A DNA stretch of 64,000 bases from Janthinobacterium silvisoli (GTDB lineage: Bacteria; Pseudomonadota; Gammaproteobacteria; Burkholderiales; Burkholderiaceae_D). The stretch is from positions 535,121 through 599,120 of the forward strand of contig NZ_JACHCL010000003.1 of NCBI RefSeq assembly GCF_014200725.1, written 5' to 3'. Each line of letters opens with the position of its first letter. The stretch's first letter is position 1. Below the pieces are notes generated by a model. The model saw only the letters and a program-made list of their open reading frames with translations, had not been told where the DNA came from and ran no database searches. The translations under genes and the position numbers were made by a program. This document shows positions 19,514 through 30,229 of this stretch, piece after piece.

Positions 19514-20830
19514 TTAATCAAGGTTCTTCAACACCGTCGCCAGCTTGCCGAACAGTTCATCGATATGTTTTTTCTCCAGCACCAGCGGCGGCGACAGGGC
19601 GATGATGTCGCCTGTGGTGCGTATCAGCACGCCGTCGGCGAATGCCTGCTTGAAGGCGTTGAAGGCGCGCGTGCCAGGCTTGCCGGCGATGCCTTCGAGT
19701 TCAATGCCGGCGATCAGGCCGATGCTGCGCAGATCGATCACATGCGGCAGCCCTTTCAAGGAATGCACGGCGTCGCTCCAATAGGCCTGCATGCTTTTGG
19801 CGTGGCCCAGAATGTCCTGTTCCTCGAACACTTCCAGGGTCGCCAGCGAAGCGGCGCAAGCTAGTGGGTGGCCGGAATAGGTATAGCCGTGGAATAGTTC
19901 GATGCCGGCCGGCGCGTCCATGAAGGCGTCGTGGATATACTGTTTGCTGAACACGGCACCCATCGGCACCATGCCATTGGTCAGGCCCTTGGCGGTCGTC
20001 ATCAGGTCCGGTTCGACCTCGAAATAGTCGGCGGCGAACGGTGTCGTCATGCGGCCGAATCCCGTGATGACTTCATCGAAGATCAACAGGATGCCGTGCT
20101 TGGTGCACAGTTCGCGCAAGCGTTTCAGATAACCTTTCGGCGGGATCAGCACGCCGGTGGAACCGGCTACCGGTTCAACGATCACGGCGGCGATCGTCGA
20201 GGCGTCGTGCAGGGCGACGATGCGTTCCAGTTCATCGGCCAGGTGCGTGCCGTACTCAGGCTCGCCCACTGTGTAGGCGTTCTTTTCCAGGTTGTGCGTG
20301 TGCGGCAGATGATCGACACCTGTCAGCAGCGGGCCGAAGGTTTTGCGGTTGCCGGCGATGCCGCCCACGGAAATCCCGCCGAAGCCCACGCCGTGATAAC
20401 CGCGCTCGCGGCCGATCAATCGCGTGCGCCCGCCCTCGCCGCGCGCCTTGTGGTAGGCCAGCGCGATTTTCAAGGCCGTATCCACCGCTTCGGAACCGGA
20501 GTTGGTATAGAACACGTGGCCAAACTTGTGGCCAGTGTAGTCCATCAGTTTTTCCGCCAGGTCGAAGGCGGCCGGATGGCCCATCTGGAAGGTGGGCGCG
20601 AAGTCCAGCTGACCCACCATTTCGCGGATGGCGCCGACGATCTTCGGCTGTGCATGGCCGCAGGGCACGCACCATAAGCCGGCCGTGCCATCCAAAATGG
20701 TGTTGCCATCGACATCCTTGTAATACATGCCTTCCGCCGAGACCAGCAGGCGCGGGTGGGCCTTGAAATCACGGTTGTTCGTAAATGGCATCCAGAATGC
20801 CGACATCGATTCCGGCTTTGCAGTATTCAT
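19514..20830 (-). CDS. Beta-alanine (omega-amino acid):pyruvate aminotransferase
   Basis: A 438-residue class III PLP aminotransferase. It should move the amino group of beta-alanine or beta-aminoisobutyrate to pyruvate, giving malonate semialdehyde or its methyl form for the next gene product. Motifs: YTNSGSEAVDTALKIA (PLP phosphate), GRERGYHGVGFGG, IFDEVITGFGRM with the PLP-contacting aspartate, and TTAKGLTNGMVPMGAV with the Schiff-base lysine. Length is normal. It is the first gene of the reductive pyrimidine operon, preceded by AGGAGAAGG, and is divergent from the MocR regulator gene. Confidence 0.94.
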   Translation of the reverse strand: MNTAKPESMSAFWMPFTNNRDFKAHPRLLVSAEGMYYKDVDGNTILDGTAGLWCVPCGHAQPKIVGAIREMVGQLDFAPTFQMGHPAAFDLAEKLMDYTGHKFGHVFYTNSGSEAVDTALKIALAYHKARGEGGRTRLIGRERGYHGVGFGGISVGGIAGNRKTFGPLLTGVDHLPHTHNLEKNAYTVGEPEYGTHLADELERIVALHDASTIAAVIVEPVAGSTGVLIPPKGYLKRLRELCTKHGILLIFDEVITGFGRMTTPFAADYFEVEPDLMTTAKGLTNGMVPMGAVFSKQYIHDAFMDAPAGIELFHGYTYSGHPLACAASLATLEVFEEQDILGHAKSMQAYWSDAVHSLKGLPHVIDLRSIGLIAGIELEGIAGKPGTRAFNAFKQAFADGVLIRTTGDIIALSPPLVLEKKHIDELFGKLATVLKNLD

Positions 20831-21030
20831 GACCTTCTCCTGGGAGTGGGGCTAGCGTGTCGTCAATCGTTTTTGACGAAGCGTAAAATAATTTACCAGT
20901 TGGCAAAAAGCTGGTCTAATCATAGTCAGGCCATCCGCAATGGCACAGATACACAAACGGCAAAGTTAGCCAACCGTACAGGTCAAGAAACCACTACAGT
21001 TTTTGTGCAAGGCAGCATAAGGAGCCACCG
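20831..21030. promoter_or_regulatory. Divergent promoter region, pyrimidine operon / mocR; operator candidate
   Basis: A 200-base divergent control region. A perfect 7-base inverted repeat TCGTCAA-N6-TTGACGA occupies 20860-20879, only 30 bases ahead of the transaminase start. An ACCAG-N11-CTGGT repeat follows at about 20895-20915. Either could be the operator of the MocR-type protein encoded at 21031 or of the RutR-like protein at 22498. Binding is inferred, not shown. Confidence 0.5.
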
Positions 21031-22488
21031 GTGAAGCACAGTGACAACATGGAAGAGCCATCCTGCAACGTCAGCGGCTGGCCCGTGCTCGAGATAGGCC
21101 GCCACAAGAAGGGCGGCCTGGTCGAGCAGATCGTGATTGCCGTCAGCGTCATGGTGGGTAGCCGCGCCTTGCGTATCGGCACCAAGATGCCGTCCGTACG
21201 CCAGTTCGCCAAATGCAATGGCGTCTCCACTTTTACCGTGGTCGAGTCGTATGACCGCCTGGTCAACCTGGGCTTGCTGTCATCGCGCCGCGGTTCCGGC
21301 TACTTTGTGGCCCGCCATGATGTCGCCAGTTCCCCACAATCCGCCGTGCAAAGCAGCCCGGCCGCCATCGACGCCCTCACGCCGGACCTGTATTCAGGCG
21401 TATCGGAGGCGCTGCCGGTGGGTGCGGGCTGGCTGCCACCGGAAATGTATGGCGAAGCTACCGTGCTCGACGCCGTGCGCCAGGCCATGCGCATTCCGGC
21501 CAGCCGGCTGCGCGGTTATGGCCATCCGCTGGGTTTTCCGTCGCTGCGCCAGCATCTGGCCGCCACCTTGTCGGAAGACTTGTTCCAGGTCGAGGCGGAC
21601 CAGATTTTGCTGACGCACGGCGCCACGCATGCGTTTGACTTGATCTTGCGCAGCCTGACCAAGCCGGGCGATACGGTGCTGGTGGAAGACCCCGGCTACA
21701 GCAACCTGCTGTCGCTGATACGCCACCACGGCTGCATCCCCGTCGGCGTCAAGCGCGGCGAGGCGGGACTTGATCTCGATGCGCTGGCGGCCGAAGCAGC
21801 ACGCAGCCAACCGAAGCTAATGTTCGTCAACACGGTGCTGCAAAATCCGCTGGGCACCTCGCTGTCCCAGGCACAGGCGCACCGCTTGCTGGCACTGGCC
21901 GAACAATTCGATTTCTGGCTGGTGGAAGACGATATCTACCGCGAACTGGCGACGCGCGGCGACGCTTCGCTGGCGGCCATGGATGGCTTGCGGCGCGTGA
22001 TCCGCGTAGGCAGTTTCTCGAAAACCTTGTCGCCGGTACTGCGCGTGGGATCGATCTGCGCTTCGCCATCCCTGCTGGCCGAACTGGTACGCGTAAAAAT
22101 GCTGACGGGCTTGACGACCTCGGAAATCAACGAGCGCGCCGCCTATCACGCCGTCTCTGCGCGGCCTTACAAGCGCATGATAGAAAAGCTGGTTTCCCAG
22201 CTCGACGACGCCCGCGAACGCAGCATCGATGGCCTGGCGCAAGCGGGCATGACGCCGGTGGCGCGCCCGCGTGGCGGCATGTTTGTCAGCGCTGGCTGGC
22301 CCGACATCCAGACGCCGGAATGGAATGGCAAGCTGGTGGCCGACATGGCGTTGAAGGCAGGCATATTGCTGTCGCCGAATGAATTTTTCATGCTGCGTCC
22401 ACCCGAAACGGTGTGGTTCCGTTTCAACGTGGCTTACACCGACACACCCGTGCTGCAGGCCTTCCTGCAATCGATACGTCCCCGCTAG
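21031..22488 (+). CDS. MocR-type PLP-binding transcriptional regulator
   Basis: A 485-residue GntR-family regulator with a fold-type I aminotransferase domain. Residues about 25-95 form the winged helix (KMPSVRQFAKCNGVSTFTVV, then LGLLSSRRGSGYFV); residues about 130-485 resemble an aminotransferase, with the PLP lysine in VGSFSKTLSP and LVEDDIYREL ahead of it. The GTG at 21031 is chosen as start because AAGGAG lies six bases upstream. It is divergent from the beta-alanine transaminase gene, so beta-alanine or a related amine sensed as a PLP adduct is a sensible effector. That effector is inference. Confidence 0.92.
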   Translation: MKHSDNMEEPSCNVSGWPVLEIGRHKKGGLVEQIVIAVSVMVGSRALRIGTKMPSVRQFAKCNGVSTFTVVESYDRLVNLGLLSSRRGSGYFVARHDVASSPQSAVQSSPAAIDALTPDLYSGVSEALPVGAGWLPPEMYGEATVLDAVRQAMRIPASRLRGYGHPLGFPSLRQHLAATLSEDLFQVEADQILLTHGATHAFDLILRSLTKPGDTVLVEDPGYSNLLSLIRHHGCIPVGVKRGEAGLDLDALAAEAARSQPKLMFVNTVLQNPLGTSLSQAQAHRLLALAEQFDFWLVEDDIYRELATRGDASLAAMDGLRRVIRVGSFSKTLSPVLRVGSICASPSLLAELVRVKMLTGLTTSEINERAAYHAVSARPYKRMIEKLVSQLDDARERSIDGLAQAGMTPVARPRGGMFVSAGWPDIQTPEWNGKLVADMALKAGILLSPNEFFMLRPPETVWFRFNVAYTDTPVLQAFLQSIRPR

Positions 22489-22497
22489 AGAGACACC

Positions 22498-23205
22498 ATG
22501 GATAGCGAAAAATCCCTTGCCACTCCCGTTAAAAGCGCCAGCGGACGGCGTTTGCAAAACCGCGACCGCCTGGAGGCCGACGTCCTGGAGCAAGCCGTGC
22601 GCGTGTTTGCGGAAAGCGGTTACGAAGGCGCATCGATCGCCACCATCGCCGAACGGGCGGGCATGTCGAAGCAGAACCTGATGTACTACTTCCCCACCAA
22701 GCAGCAGTTGTACCAGCGGGTGCTGGACGACGTACTCGATGACTGGCTGGCGCGCATGGACAAGCTTGCCAGCGCAGCCGACGGCGAAGGTGATGAGGAC
22801 AAGCATGCGCCGCAGGATATGCTGCGCGCCTACATCGCCGCCAAGCTGCGTTTTTCACGCGAACAGCCATGGGCTTCGCGCGTGTATGCGCTGGAAGTGA
22901 TCCATGGCGCGCCCCTGTATGGCGCGCAAATACGCGAGCGTGTCGTGCCCTTGCTGCGCAAGGATATCGCCATGTTTGAGGCATGGAGCAAGGCCGGCAA
23001 GATCGCCCCTGTGAACGCCACGCATCTGATGTTCGCCATCTGGGCCATGACGCAATCGTATGCGGATTTTTCAGCGCAAATGACCTTGGTGCTGGACCGC
23101 GAGGAACTCACGCAGCAGGATTTCAATGAGGCCGAAGCGCTGATCGTGCAAATGGTGCTGGCGGCGGTGGCGATGAAACCGCAAGGCGAAAAAAAACCGC
23201 CGTGA
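22498..23205 (+). CDS. TetR family regulator, RutR-like
   Basis: A 235-residue TetR-type regulator. The N-terminal helix-turn-helix (IATIAERAGMSKQNLMYYFP then TKQQLYQRVLDDVLDDWLARM) resembles RutR, the uracil/thymine-sensing regulator of pyrimidine use, more than other TetR proteins. The C-terminal ligand domain is of the same size as in RutR. It begins nine bases after mocR and is probably cotranscribed. It is likely the base-sensing half of a two-regulator control of the pyrimidine operon. Its last codons lie inside the terminator of the convergent PEP-CTERM gene. Confidence 0.85.
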   Translation: MDSEKSLATPVKSASGRRLQNRDRLEADVLEQAVRVFAESGYEGASIATIAERAGMSKQNLMYYFPTKQQLYQRVLDDVLDDWLARMDKLASAADGEGDEDKHAPQDMLRAYIAAKLRFSREQPWASRVYALEVIHGAPLYGAQIRERVVPLLRKDIAMFEAWSKAGKIAPVNATHLMFAIWAMTQSYADFSAQMTLVLDREELTQQDFNEAEALIVQMVLAAVAMKPQGEKKPP

Positions 23206-23214
23206 TGGCGGTTT
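23189..23214 (-). terminator. Intrinsic terminator of the PEP-CTERM gene
   Basis: AAACCGCC and GGCGGTTT form a perfect 8-base stem with a GTGAT loop at 23194-23214. Read on the minus strand it is followed by a run of eight U, so it ends the PEP-CTERM transcript. It overlaps the last codons of the convergent rutR-like gene. Confidence 0.85.
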
Positions 23215-23233
23215 CTTCAGCTAAGCCAGCTAA

Positions 23234-24172
23234 TCAGGCAGCCTTGTCTTTACGGCGGCGCGCCATGAAGCCTATCATTCCCAGGCCCGCCAGCAGCATG
23301 GCGTAGGTTTCCGGTTCCGGCACGGCCGACACCAGGCCGGCCACGTTGGTCGGGTTGAAGTAATGGTTGGAATTGACCTGGATATTCGAATTCCAGTTAC
23401 CCACCACCACGTTGCCATTGATCTGGCCATTGCCACCGGACACCGTCGCCAGTGGCGCCAATATACTGCCGTACAATCCCACGCCATTGAGCGTGATGTT
23501 CTGCGCTTCGTAGAAGTTGTACAGCACATTGTATTGGCCAAAGTTGCCGTAGCCTCCACTCAAATTCACATTGCTACCGCTGATGTTGAGGATCAGCGTG
23601 TCGTTCGCATTGAGGTTGCTGAAATTGAAGTAGTTCACAGAACCCAGGGCGGAAGAGGTCAGGTTGAACACTTGCACACCGCCAGTGCCGCTGCCGCCAG
23701 TCAGAGTCATGCCACCGTACTGCACGTTGCTGCTACCGGTGGCCGCCACCGTCGACAAAGATGTCGAAGTGCTTTTCAGCTGGGCCGAGGTCGAGGCGAA
23801 CGAGACAGGCGAGGTGGTCGATTTCGACGCCCCGTCAAAACCCGTGCTGCTGGTCGTCGTGCTGCCACCGACGTAATAACTGCCATTCTTGATCGAACCG
23901 GAGCTGTAGTTCAGGTTGCCGCCAACCACCAGCGCATAGCCATTCGTGCCATACGCATCCTTGTTGTTCTGGTTGATCGAATAGCTCGATGCGGTCAGGT
24001 TGCCGCCAACCAGCACGGCGCCTTCCACATCGCTGCTGTTGGCGGTGAAATTATTCAGGGAATACAGATTGGCGCCGCCGATGCCCAGATCGACGACCGC
24101 TGCCTGGGCAGCACCGGCAACAAACACGGTGGACAGCAAGAGTAACAGTGGTGCTTTGGACATGGTTGACAT
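23234..24172 (-). CDS. PEP-CTERM protein with choice-of-anchor A domain
   Basis: A 312-residue exported, cell-surface or extracellular protein. A signal peptide ends near AGAAQA (about residue 24). The body is rich in Gly, Ser, Asn and Thr and has the choice-of-anchor A pattern (SSDVEGAVLVGGNLTAS near 46-62; YALVVGGNLN). The C terminus is a PEP-CTERM sorting signal: VPEPETYAMLLAGLGMIGF followed by an ARRRK tail, which an exosortase recognises. Such proteins are tied to exopolysaccharide and biofilm. The exosortase is not in the window. It has its own terminator and a separate upstream region with a Fur-like site. Confidence 0.92.
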   Translation of the reverse strand: MSTMSKAPLLLLLSTVFVAGAAQAAVVDLGIGGANLYSLNNFTANSSDVEGAVLVGGNLTASSYSINQNNKDAYGTNGYALVVGGNLNYSSGSIKNGSYYVGGSTTTSSTGFDGASKSTTSPVSFASTSAQLKSTSTSLSTVAATGSSNVQYGGMTLTGGSGTGGVQVFNLTSSALGSVNYFNFSNLNANDTLILNISGSNVNLSGGYGNFGQYNVLYNFYEAQNITLNGVGLYGSILAPLATVSGGNGQINGNVVVGNWNSNIQVNSNHYFNPTNVAGLVSAVPEPETYAMLLAGLGMIGFMARRRKDKAA

Positions 24173-24479
24173 TTTGTTTCCAAATTGAAAATTAACTTAT
24201 ACGGAGAATATCATAAATGCTGAGCTTGATATGTCTCAAAACTACAACTTTTATAATAAAAATTGAAACTATATTGCATTATGAGAATCATTTTCACTTG
24301 CCCATCTTTAACTTATTTATAGGCGGCAACAAACGAAACCATCGGTGGCGTAATATCATTCTCATCGGCAACTGATATAGTGTTTCGATCTCGGGCGAAC
24401 TTGATGATACGATCGCGCCAGCGCCAGCAATGGCATCAGCTTTAACTCCCAAGCGGGAAATTTAAGGATAAAAAGTGCA
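24173..24479. promoter_or_regulatory. AT-rich divergent region with Fur-box-like site
   Basis: This 307-base divergent region is much richer in A and T than its surroundings. At 24277-24295 a 19-base site matches the Fur consensus GATAATGATAATCATTATC at 15 of 19 positions by my count. A weaker site resembling two such hexamers lies at about 24351-24367. A TATAGT element (minus strand, 24268-24273) is next to the strong site. Iron control of the PEP-CTERM gene or the outer-membrane gene is therefore possible. Confidence 0.5.
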
Positions 24480-24962
24480 ATGAAACGATGGTCATTTGGC
24501 GTATTGCTGCTGGCTTATGCCTGCGGCGCGCAAGCAGACGTATTTAACGTGATTGAAAACAAGCCGCTCAGTGAAACCTGGCTCAACGCAGGCTTTTATT
24601 CGTACCACTTCCAGCGCGACAAGGATCTGAACGACAGCAATCCCGGCCTGGGCGCCGAATACCGTTTTTCCACCGTGGCCTCGGCTACCGCTGGCCGCTT
24701 CTACAATAGCGACCGCGCGTATTCGAACTACCTGGGTGTGTACTACCAGCCTATCCAGATGGGTCCGCTGCGCCTGGGCGCCGTGGTCGGCGGTTTCAAC
24801 GGCTACCCAAAAATGCGCGATGGCGGCTGGTTCCCTGCCCTGATCCCCACCGTCAGCTATGAATACCAGCGCGTGGGCGTGAACATCGCCATCGTGCCGT
24901 CCTATAAAGACAGGCTGTATGGCGCACTCAGTTTTCAGCTCAAGCTGAAGATTTTTGACTAA
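24480..24962 (+). CDS. Exported outer-membrane beta-barrel-like protein
   Basis: A 160-residue protein with a signal peptide (MKRWSFGVLLLAYACGAQAD, cleavage after AQA). The mature part alternates polar and aromatic/hydrophobic residues and is rich in Tyr, Phe and Gly, with SYHFQRDKDLNDSNPGLGAE and a strand-like C-terminal end (LYGALSFQLKLKIF), as in small outer-membrane barrels. I cannot name the family with certainty; an 8-stranded barrel of the PagP/PagL size range would fit. It stands alone, with AAGGA about eleven bases before the ATG and a possible Fur site in its upstream region. Confidence 0.75.
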   Translation: MKRWSFGVLLLAYACGAQADVFNVIENKPLSETWLNAGFYSYHFQRDKDLNDSNPGLGAEYRFSTVASATAGRFYNSDRAYSNYLGVYYQPIQMGPLRLGAVVGGFNGYPKMRDGGWFPALIPTVSYEYQRVGVNIAIVPSYKDRLYGALSFQLKLKIFD

Positions 24963-25107
24963 CTGTTTATCGGGGCATACCGCAGTTGATGCCGCCAAAT
25001 CCTCCATTCGTCGCAGACCCGCTGTGCCCGCGCCTTGGCCGGACTACAGTGCAGTCATCGCCAGGCCGCAAACGCGGCGGGCACATCGACGATAACAGGA
25101 GAGCAGC

Positions 25108-25383
25108 ATGAAAGACATCAACTCGGCACCCGGCAGCAATTCCTTCTCGGCCTTCTGGCAAGACCTGTGCGGCTATGCGCGCCAGGGCCTCGATGCCTTG
25201 AACGCCATGCCATGGCCCATGCTGCTTGCCTGCGCCATCGGCCTGGCCTTCATCATTACCATCCTGCCACTGGTGCTCACCCTGTTCGTCATCTTCCTGT
25301 TGCTGAAATGGGCCAGCAATATGGGCGGTTCCAGCTGGGATAAAAAAACGGCCACGGCGGAACAGCCAGGCAAGCACGAATAA
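25108..25383 (+). CDS. Small two-helix membrane protein, unknown
   Basis: A 91-residue hypothetical protein. The middle (about residues 34-68) is strongly hydrophobic and long enough for one or two membrane helices (PMLLACAIGLAFIITILPLV and onward to LFVIFLLLKW). The ends are polar, with a Lys/Glu-rich C-terminal tail. An AGGAG ribosome site stands six bases before the ATG, and codon use fits the genome, so I consider it real. I do not recognise the family and propose no function. Confidence 0.65.
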   Translation: MKDINSAPGSNSFSAFWQDLCGYARQGLDALNAMPWPMLLACAIGLAFIITILPLVLTLFVIFLLLKWASNMGGSSWDKKTATAEQPGKHE

Positions 25384-25396
25384 GCGGGAAGACTGC

Positions 25397-25425
25397 TTGT
25401 GGCTGGGATGCCTGTGGACTATAGT
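25397..25425 (+). promoter_or_regulatory. Possible sigma70-type promoter before the VOC gene
   Basis: TTGTGG at 25397 and TATAGT at 25420 are separated by 17 bases. The -10 element is close to consensus and the -35 is weak. Transcription would begin near 25432, about 105 bases before the VOC gene. Confidence 0.35.
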
Positions 25426-25536
25426 AAGACACCATCATGACAGGCATCAACTCCATCCACATGGAGCGCACGGATACTGAACGCTGCGCGGCATGCATGA
25501 TCGAAGTTACTCCATCCCCGTCACAGGAGTTTCCGT

Positions 25537-25959
25537 ATGTCCAATACCGCAAAAGCCACCCGGGCAACCACCATCCCTTGTGTCCGCTACCACGACGCAC
25601 CAGCAGCAATCGACTGGCTATGCCAGGCATTCGGTTTTGAAAAGCAATTGGTCGTGCCCGACAACGATGGCGGCATCGCCCATGCGCAACTGAGCTTTGG
25701 CAACGGCATGATCATGCTGGGCTCGGTCGTCGACAGCGAATATGGCCGGCTGATGAAACAGCCAAACGAAATCGACAAGGCAAACACGCAAGGCTGCTAC
25801 CTGGTCGTCGAGGATGCCGACAGTGTTTACCGGCGCGCTATCGAAGCGGGCGCCGAAATCGTGCTCGATATCAAAGATGAAGATTACGGCGGACGCGGCT
25901 TTACCTGCCGCGACCTGGAAGGCCACGTCTGGAGTCTGGGAACCTACGATCCATGGTAA
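25537..25959 (+). CDS. VOC family (glyoxalase/bleomycin resistance-like) protein
   Basis: A 140-residue protein of the vicinal-oxygen-chelate fold with paired beta-alpha-beta-beta-beta units. Signs are TIPCVRYHDAPAAIDWLCQA at residues 12-31 and the C-terminal GGRGFTCRDLEGHVWSLGTY, with metal-ligand candidates His18, His108-region glutamate and the ending EGHVW. It resembles uncharacterised PhnB/glyoxalase-like proteins. The substrate is unknown. AGGAG lies eight bases before the ATG. Its last seven bases overlap the start of the dipeptidase gene, which suggests coupled translation. Confidence 0.85.
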   Translation: MSNTAKATRATTIPCVRYHDAPAAIDWLCQAFGFEKQLVVPDNDGGIAHAQLSFGNGMIMLGSVVDSEYGRLMKQPNEIDKANTQGCYLVVEDADSVYRRAIEAGAEIVLDIKDEDYGGRGFTCRDLEGHVWSLGTYDPW

Positions 25960-27131
25960 AACGCAAAACCATCTTGATCGGCGCCAGCGCCATCGGCCTG
26001 CTGCTGATCGGCGGCGCCCTGGCTGCGCCCATTCTTGTCGACCGCTCGCTCAACAAGGTGTATCCACCTTTGTCCAAGCCCGTCTCCAGACAGGCGCTGG
26101 CCTTGCACCAGCGCCTCTGGATCGCCGACCTGCATGCGGACAGCCTGCTGTGGCAGCGCGACCTGAACCAGGCCAATGGTCGCGGCCATGTCGACTTCCC
26201 CCGCCTGATCCAGGGTAACGTGGCGCTGCAAGCGTTTTCGGCCGTGACCAAGACGCCGCGCCATATGAATATCGACCACAATGGCAGCGGCACGGACAAC
26301 ATCACGGCGCTGGTTATTGCCCAGCGCTTGCCGCCCGCTACCTGGACCAGCCTGCTGGCACGCGCCACTTACCAGGCGCAGGAACTGCATCAGCTGGCCA
26401 GCCGCAGCGGCGGCAAGGTCACGGTCATCGGCAGCCGCGCCCAGCTGCGCAATTTCATCACGGCGCGCGAGGCCACTCCCGGGCTGGTGGCGGGCTGGCT
26501 GACACTGGAAGGCGCTCATGCGCTGGAAGGCAAGCTCGATAATCTCGACGTGCTGTACCGTGCCGGCTATCGCATGGCCGCGCCCACGCATTTCTTCGAT
26601 ACGGAAATCGGCGGCTCGCAGCACGGCTTGCACAAAGGCGGCTTGACGCCGCTGGGCAAGCAATGGCTGGTCGCCATGGAGCAGCGCAAGATGATCGTCG
26701 ATCTGGCGCATGCCTCGTCGGCGACCATCGACGACGTATTGAACCTGGCCACGCGGCCTGTGATCGTCTCGCACACGGGCGTGCGCGGCACTTGCGACAA
26801 CGGGCGCAACCTGTCGGACGCACAATTGACAAAGATCGCCGCGCAGGGTGGCCTGGTGGGCATCGGTTTCTGGAGCACGGCCGTCTGCGGCAAGGATGTC
26901 ACGGCCATCGCGCGCGCCATCCGTTACACGGTAAAGCTGATCGGCGTGGAACACGTGGCCTATGGCTCGGACTTCGATGGCGCCGTCACCACGGCGATAG
27001 ACGCGGCCGGTTTGCCGGCATTGACGCAGGCGCTGCTGGACGCGGGATTATCCGAGGCGCAGATACGCCGCATCGCCGGTGAAAACGTGCGCGACTTTTT
27101 ACTGAAAAATTTACCGGATGACGATGCCTGA
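25953..27131 (+). CDS. Membrane dipeptidase, M19 family
   Basis: A 392-residue exported dipeptidase of the renal dipeptidase family. An N-terminal membrane anchor or signal segment covers about residues 6-26. Zinc and catalytic residues are seen in ADLHADSL (HxD), TLEGAHALEG (bridging glutamate), LAHASSATIDD and VSHTGVRGTCDNGRNLSD, with GSDFDGAV near the end. M19 enzymes split dipeptides and some beta-lactams. It overlaps the VOC gene by seven bases and is convergent with the deaminase gene after a 12-base gap without a clear terminator. Confidence 0.9.
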   Translation: MVKRKTILIGASAIGLLLIGGALAAPILVDRSLNKVYPPLSKPVSRQALALHQRLWIADLHADSLLWQRDLNQANGRGHVDFPRLIQGNVALQAFSAVTKTPRHMNIDHNGSGTDNITALVIAQRLPPATWTSLLARATYQAQELHQLASRSGGKVTVIGSRAQLRNFITAREATPGLVAGWLTLEGAHALEGKLDNLDVLYRAGYRMAAPTHFFDTEIGGSQHGLHKGGLTPLGKQWLVAMEQRKMIVDLAHASSATIDDVLNLATRPVIVSHTGVRGTCDNGRNLSDAQLTKIAAQGGLVGIGFWSTAVCGKDVTAIARAIRYTVKLIGVEHVAYGSDFDGAVTTAIDAAGLPALTQALLDAGLSEAQIRRIAGENVRDFLLKNLPDDDA

Positions 27132-27143
27132 ACGGCAAAACAC

Positions 27144-28817
<1,674 letters not shown>

Positions 28818-28826
28818 ATAGCTATC

Positions 28827-30149
28827 TTACGGACGTATCGTACGGTAAATCACCGGATTGGCAGCCAGCGCCACCGGGCTGATTTCATACGCAGCCTGGA
28901 TTTCCTTGACGGCCAGTTCGGCTGCTTGCTGCGTACGCGCGTGCACCATCGCCAGCGGCTGGCCGGCGCTTACTTGCTGGCCCAATTCAAGCAGTTCCGT
29001 CAGGCCGACGGCAAAGTCGATGGCGTCGGTTGGACGGCGGCGGCCGCCGCCCAGTGCCACCACGGCCAGGCCGATGCCGCGGCAATCGCGTACATTGGCA
29101 AAACCTGAGGACAGCGCTGGCGCAGGCACCACGAATGGGGCTTTTTCCAGGTGCTTGTCCGGATTGTCGATCAGGTCGGACGGGCCGCCCAGGGCGCTGA
29201 CCATGCGCGAGAAGCGCTCGGCCGCTTCACCGGAAGCGAGCACCGCTTCAAGCTTGGCACGTGCCTCTTCTTCCGTGGTCGCCACACCACCCAGCACCAG
29301 CATCTCGGCGCACAGCGCCAGGGTCACTTCGTGCAGGCGTGCAGGACGCGAACGGCCCGTCAGGTAATCCATGGCGCCGCGCACTTCCAGCGCGTTACCG
29401 GCGTAAGGCGCCAGCGATTCGTTCATGTCCGTCAGGATGGCCGAGGTCTGCATGCCGGCGCCATTGCCGACGGTGACGATGCTTTCGGCCAGTTCCACCG
29501 ATTTTTCGTAGGTCGGCATGAAGGCGCCGCTACCCACTTTTACATCCATCACCAGCGCATCCAGGCCAGCCGACAGTTTTTTCGACAGGATGGAGCCGGT
29601 GATCATGGCCACCGATTCCACCGTGGCGGTCACGTCGCGGATGCTGTAGAAACGCTTGTCGGAAGGCGCCAGCTGCGCCGTCTGGCCGATGATGGCCACG
29701 CCGACTTCCTTGACCACCTTGCGGAACAGTGCATTGTCCGGCACCGTGCAATAGCCGGGAATCGCATCGAACTTGTCCAGCGTGCCGCCCGTGTGGCCCA
29801 GGCCGCGGCCCGAGATCATCGGCACGTAGCCGCCGCAGGCAGCGATCATCGGGCCAAGCAGCAAGGAGACCACGTCGCCCACGCCGCCGGTCGAATGCTT
29901 GTCGACCACAGGGCCAGGCAGGTTCAGCGAGCGCCAGTCCAGCACCTCGCCGGAATCGCGCATGGCCAGGGTAAACGCCACGCGCTCGTCCATGTTCATG
30001 TCGTTGAAAAAGACAGCCATGGCCAGTGCCGCAATCTGGCCTTCGCTGACGCTGCCGTCAGTGATGCCGCGCACGAAAAACTGGATTTCTTCTGCGCTCA
30101 AGACGCCCTTGTCGCGTTTTTTACGGATGATTTCTTGGGTTAAAAACAT
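28827..30149 (-). CDS. deoA: Thymidine phosphorylase
   Basis: A 440-residue pyrimidine nucleoside phosphorylase that splits thymidine and deoxyuridine into base and deoxyribose-1-phosphate. Motifs: [19 protein letters not shown] (about 83-101), [14 protein letters not shown] (family signature, about 113-126), and [10 protein letters not shown]. Length and order match DeoA of Gram-negative bacteria. It belongs to the punA-deoB-deoC run on the minus strand; palindromic repeats flank it on both sides. GGAG is nine bases before the ATG. Confidence 0.96.
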   Translation of the reverse strand: MFLTQEIIRKKRDKGVLSAEEIQFFVRGITDGSVSEGQIAALAMAVFFNDMNMDERVAFTLAMRDSGEVLDWRSLNLPGPVVDKHSTGGVGDVVSLLLGPMIAACGGYVPMISGRGLGHTGGTLDKFDAIPGYCTVPDNALFRKVVKEVGVAIIGQTAQLAPSDKRFYSIRDVTATVESVAMITGSILSKKLSAGLDALVMDVKVGSGAFMPTYEKSVELAESIVTVGNGAGMQTSAILTDMNESLAPYAGNALEVRGAMDYLTGRSRPARLHEVTLALCAEMLVLGGVATTEEEARAKLEAVLASGEAAERFSRMVSALGGPSDLIDNPDKHLEKAPFVVPAPALSSGFANVRDCRGIGLAVVALGGGRRRPTDAIDFAVGLTELLELGQQVSAGQPLAMVHARTQQAAELAVKEIQAAYEISPVALAANPVIYRTIRP

Positions 30150-30175
30150 GGAATAACTCCAATAAAAATAGGTTT

Positions 30176-30202
30176 GGGGCCAGACCTGACAGGACTGACC
30201 CC
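30176..30202. repeat. 27-base palindromic repeat, copy 2 (degenerate)
   Basis: GGGGCCAGACCT-GAC-AGGACTGACCCC has the same length and spacing as copies 1 and 3 but with several substitutions, which leave two mismatched pairs in the 12-base stem. It stands between the aldehyde dehydrogenase gene and deoA. The GAC loop is the same as in copy 1. Confidence 0.75.
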
Positions 30203-30229
30203 AGCTTTGCGAAACTAATTGTCCACCGC

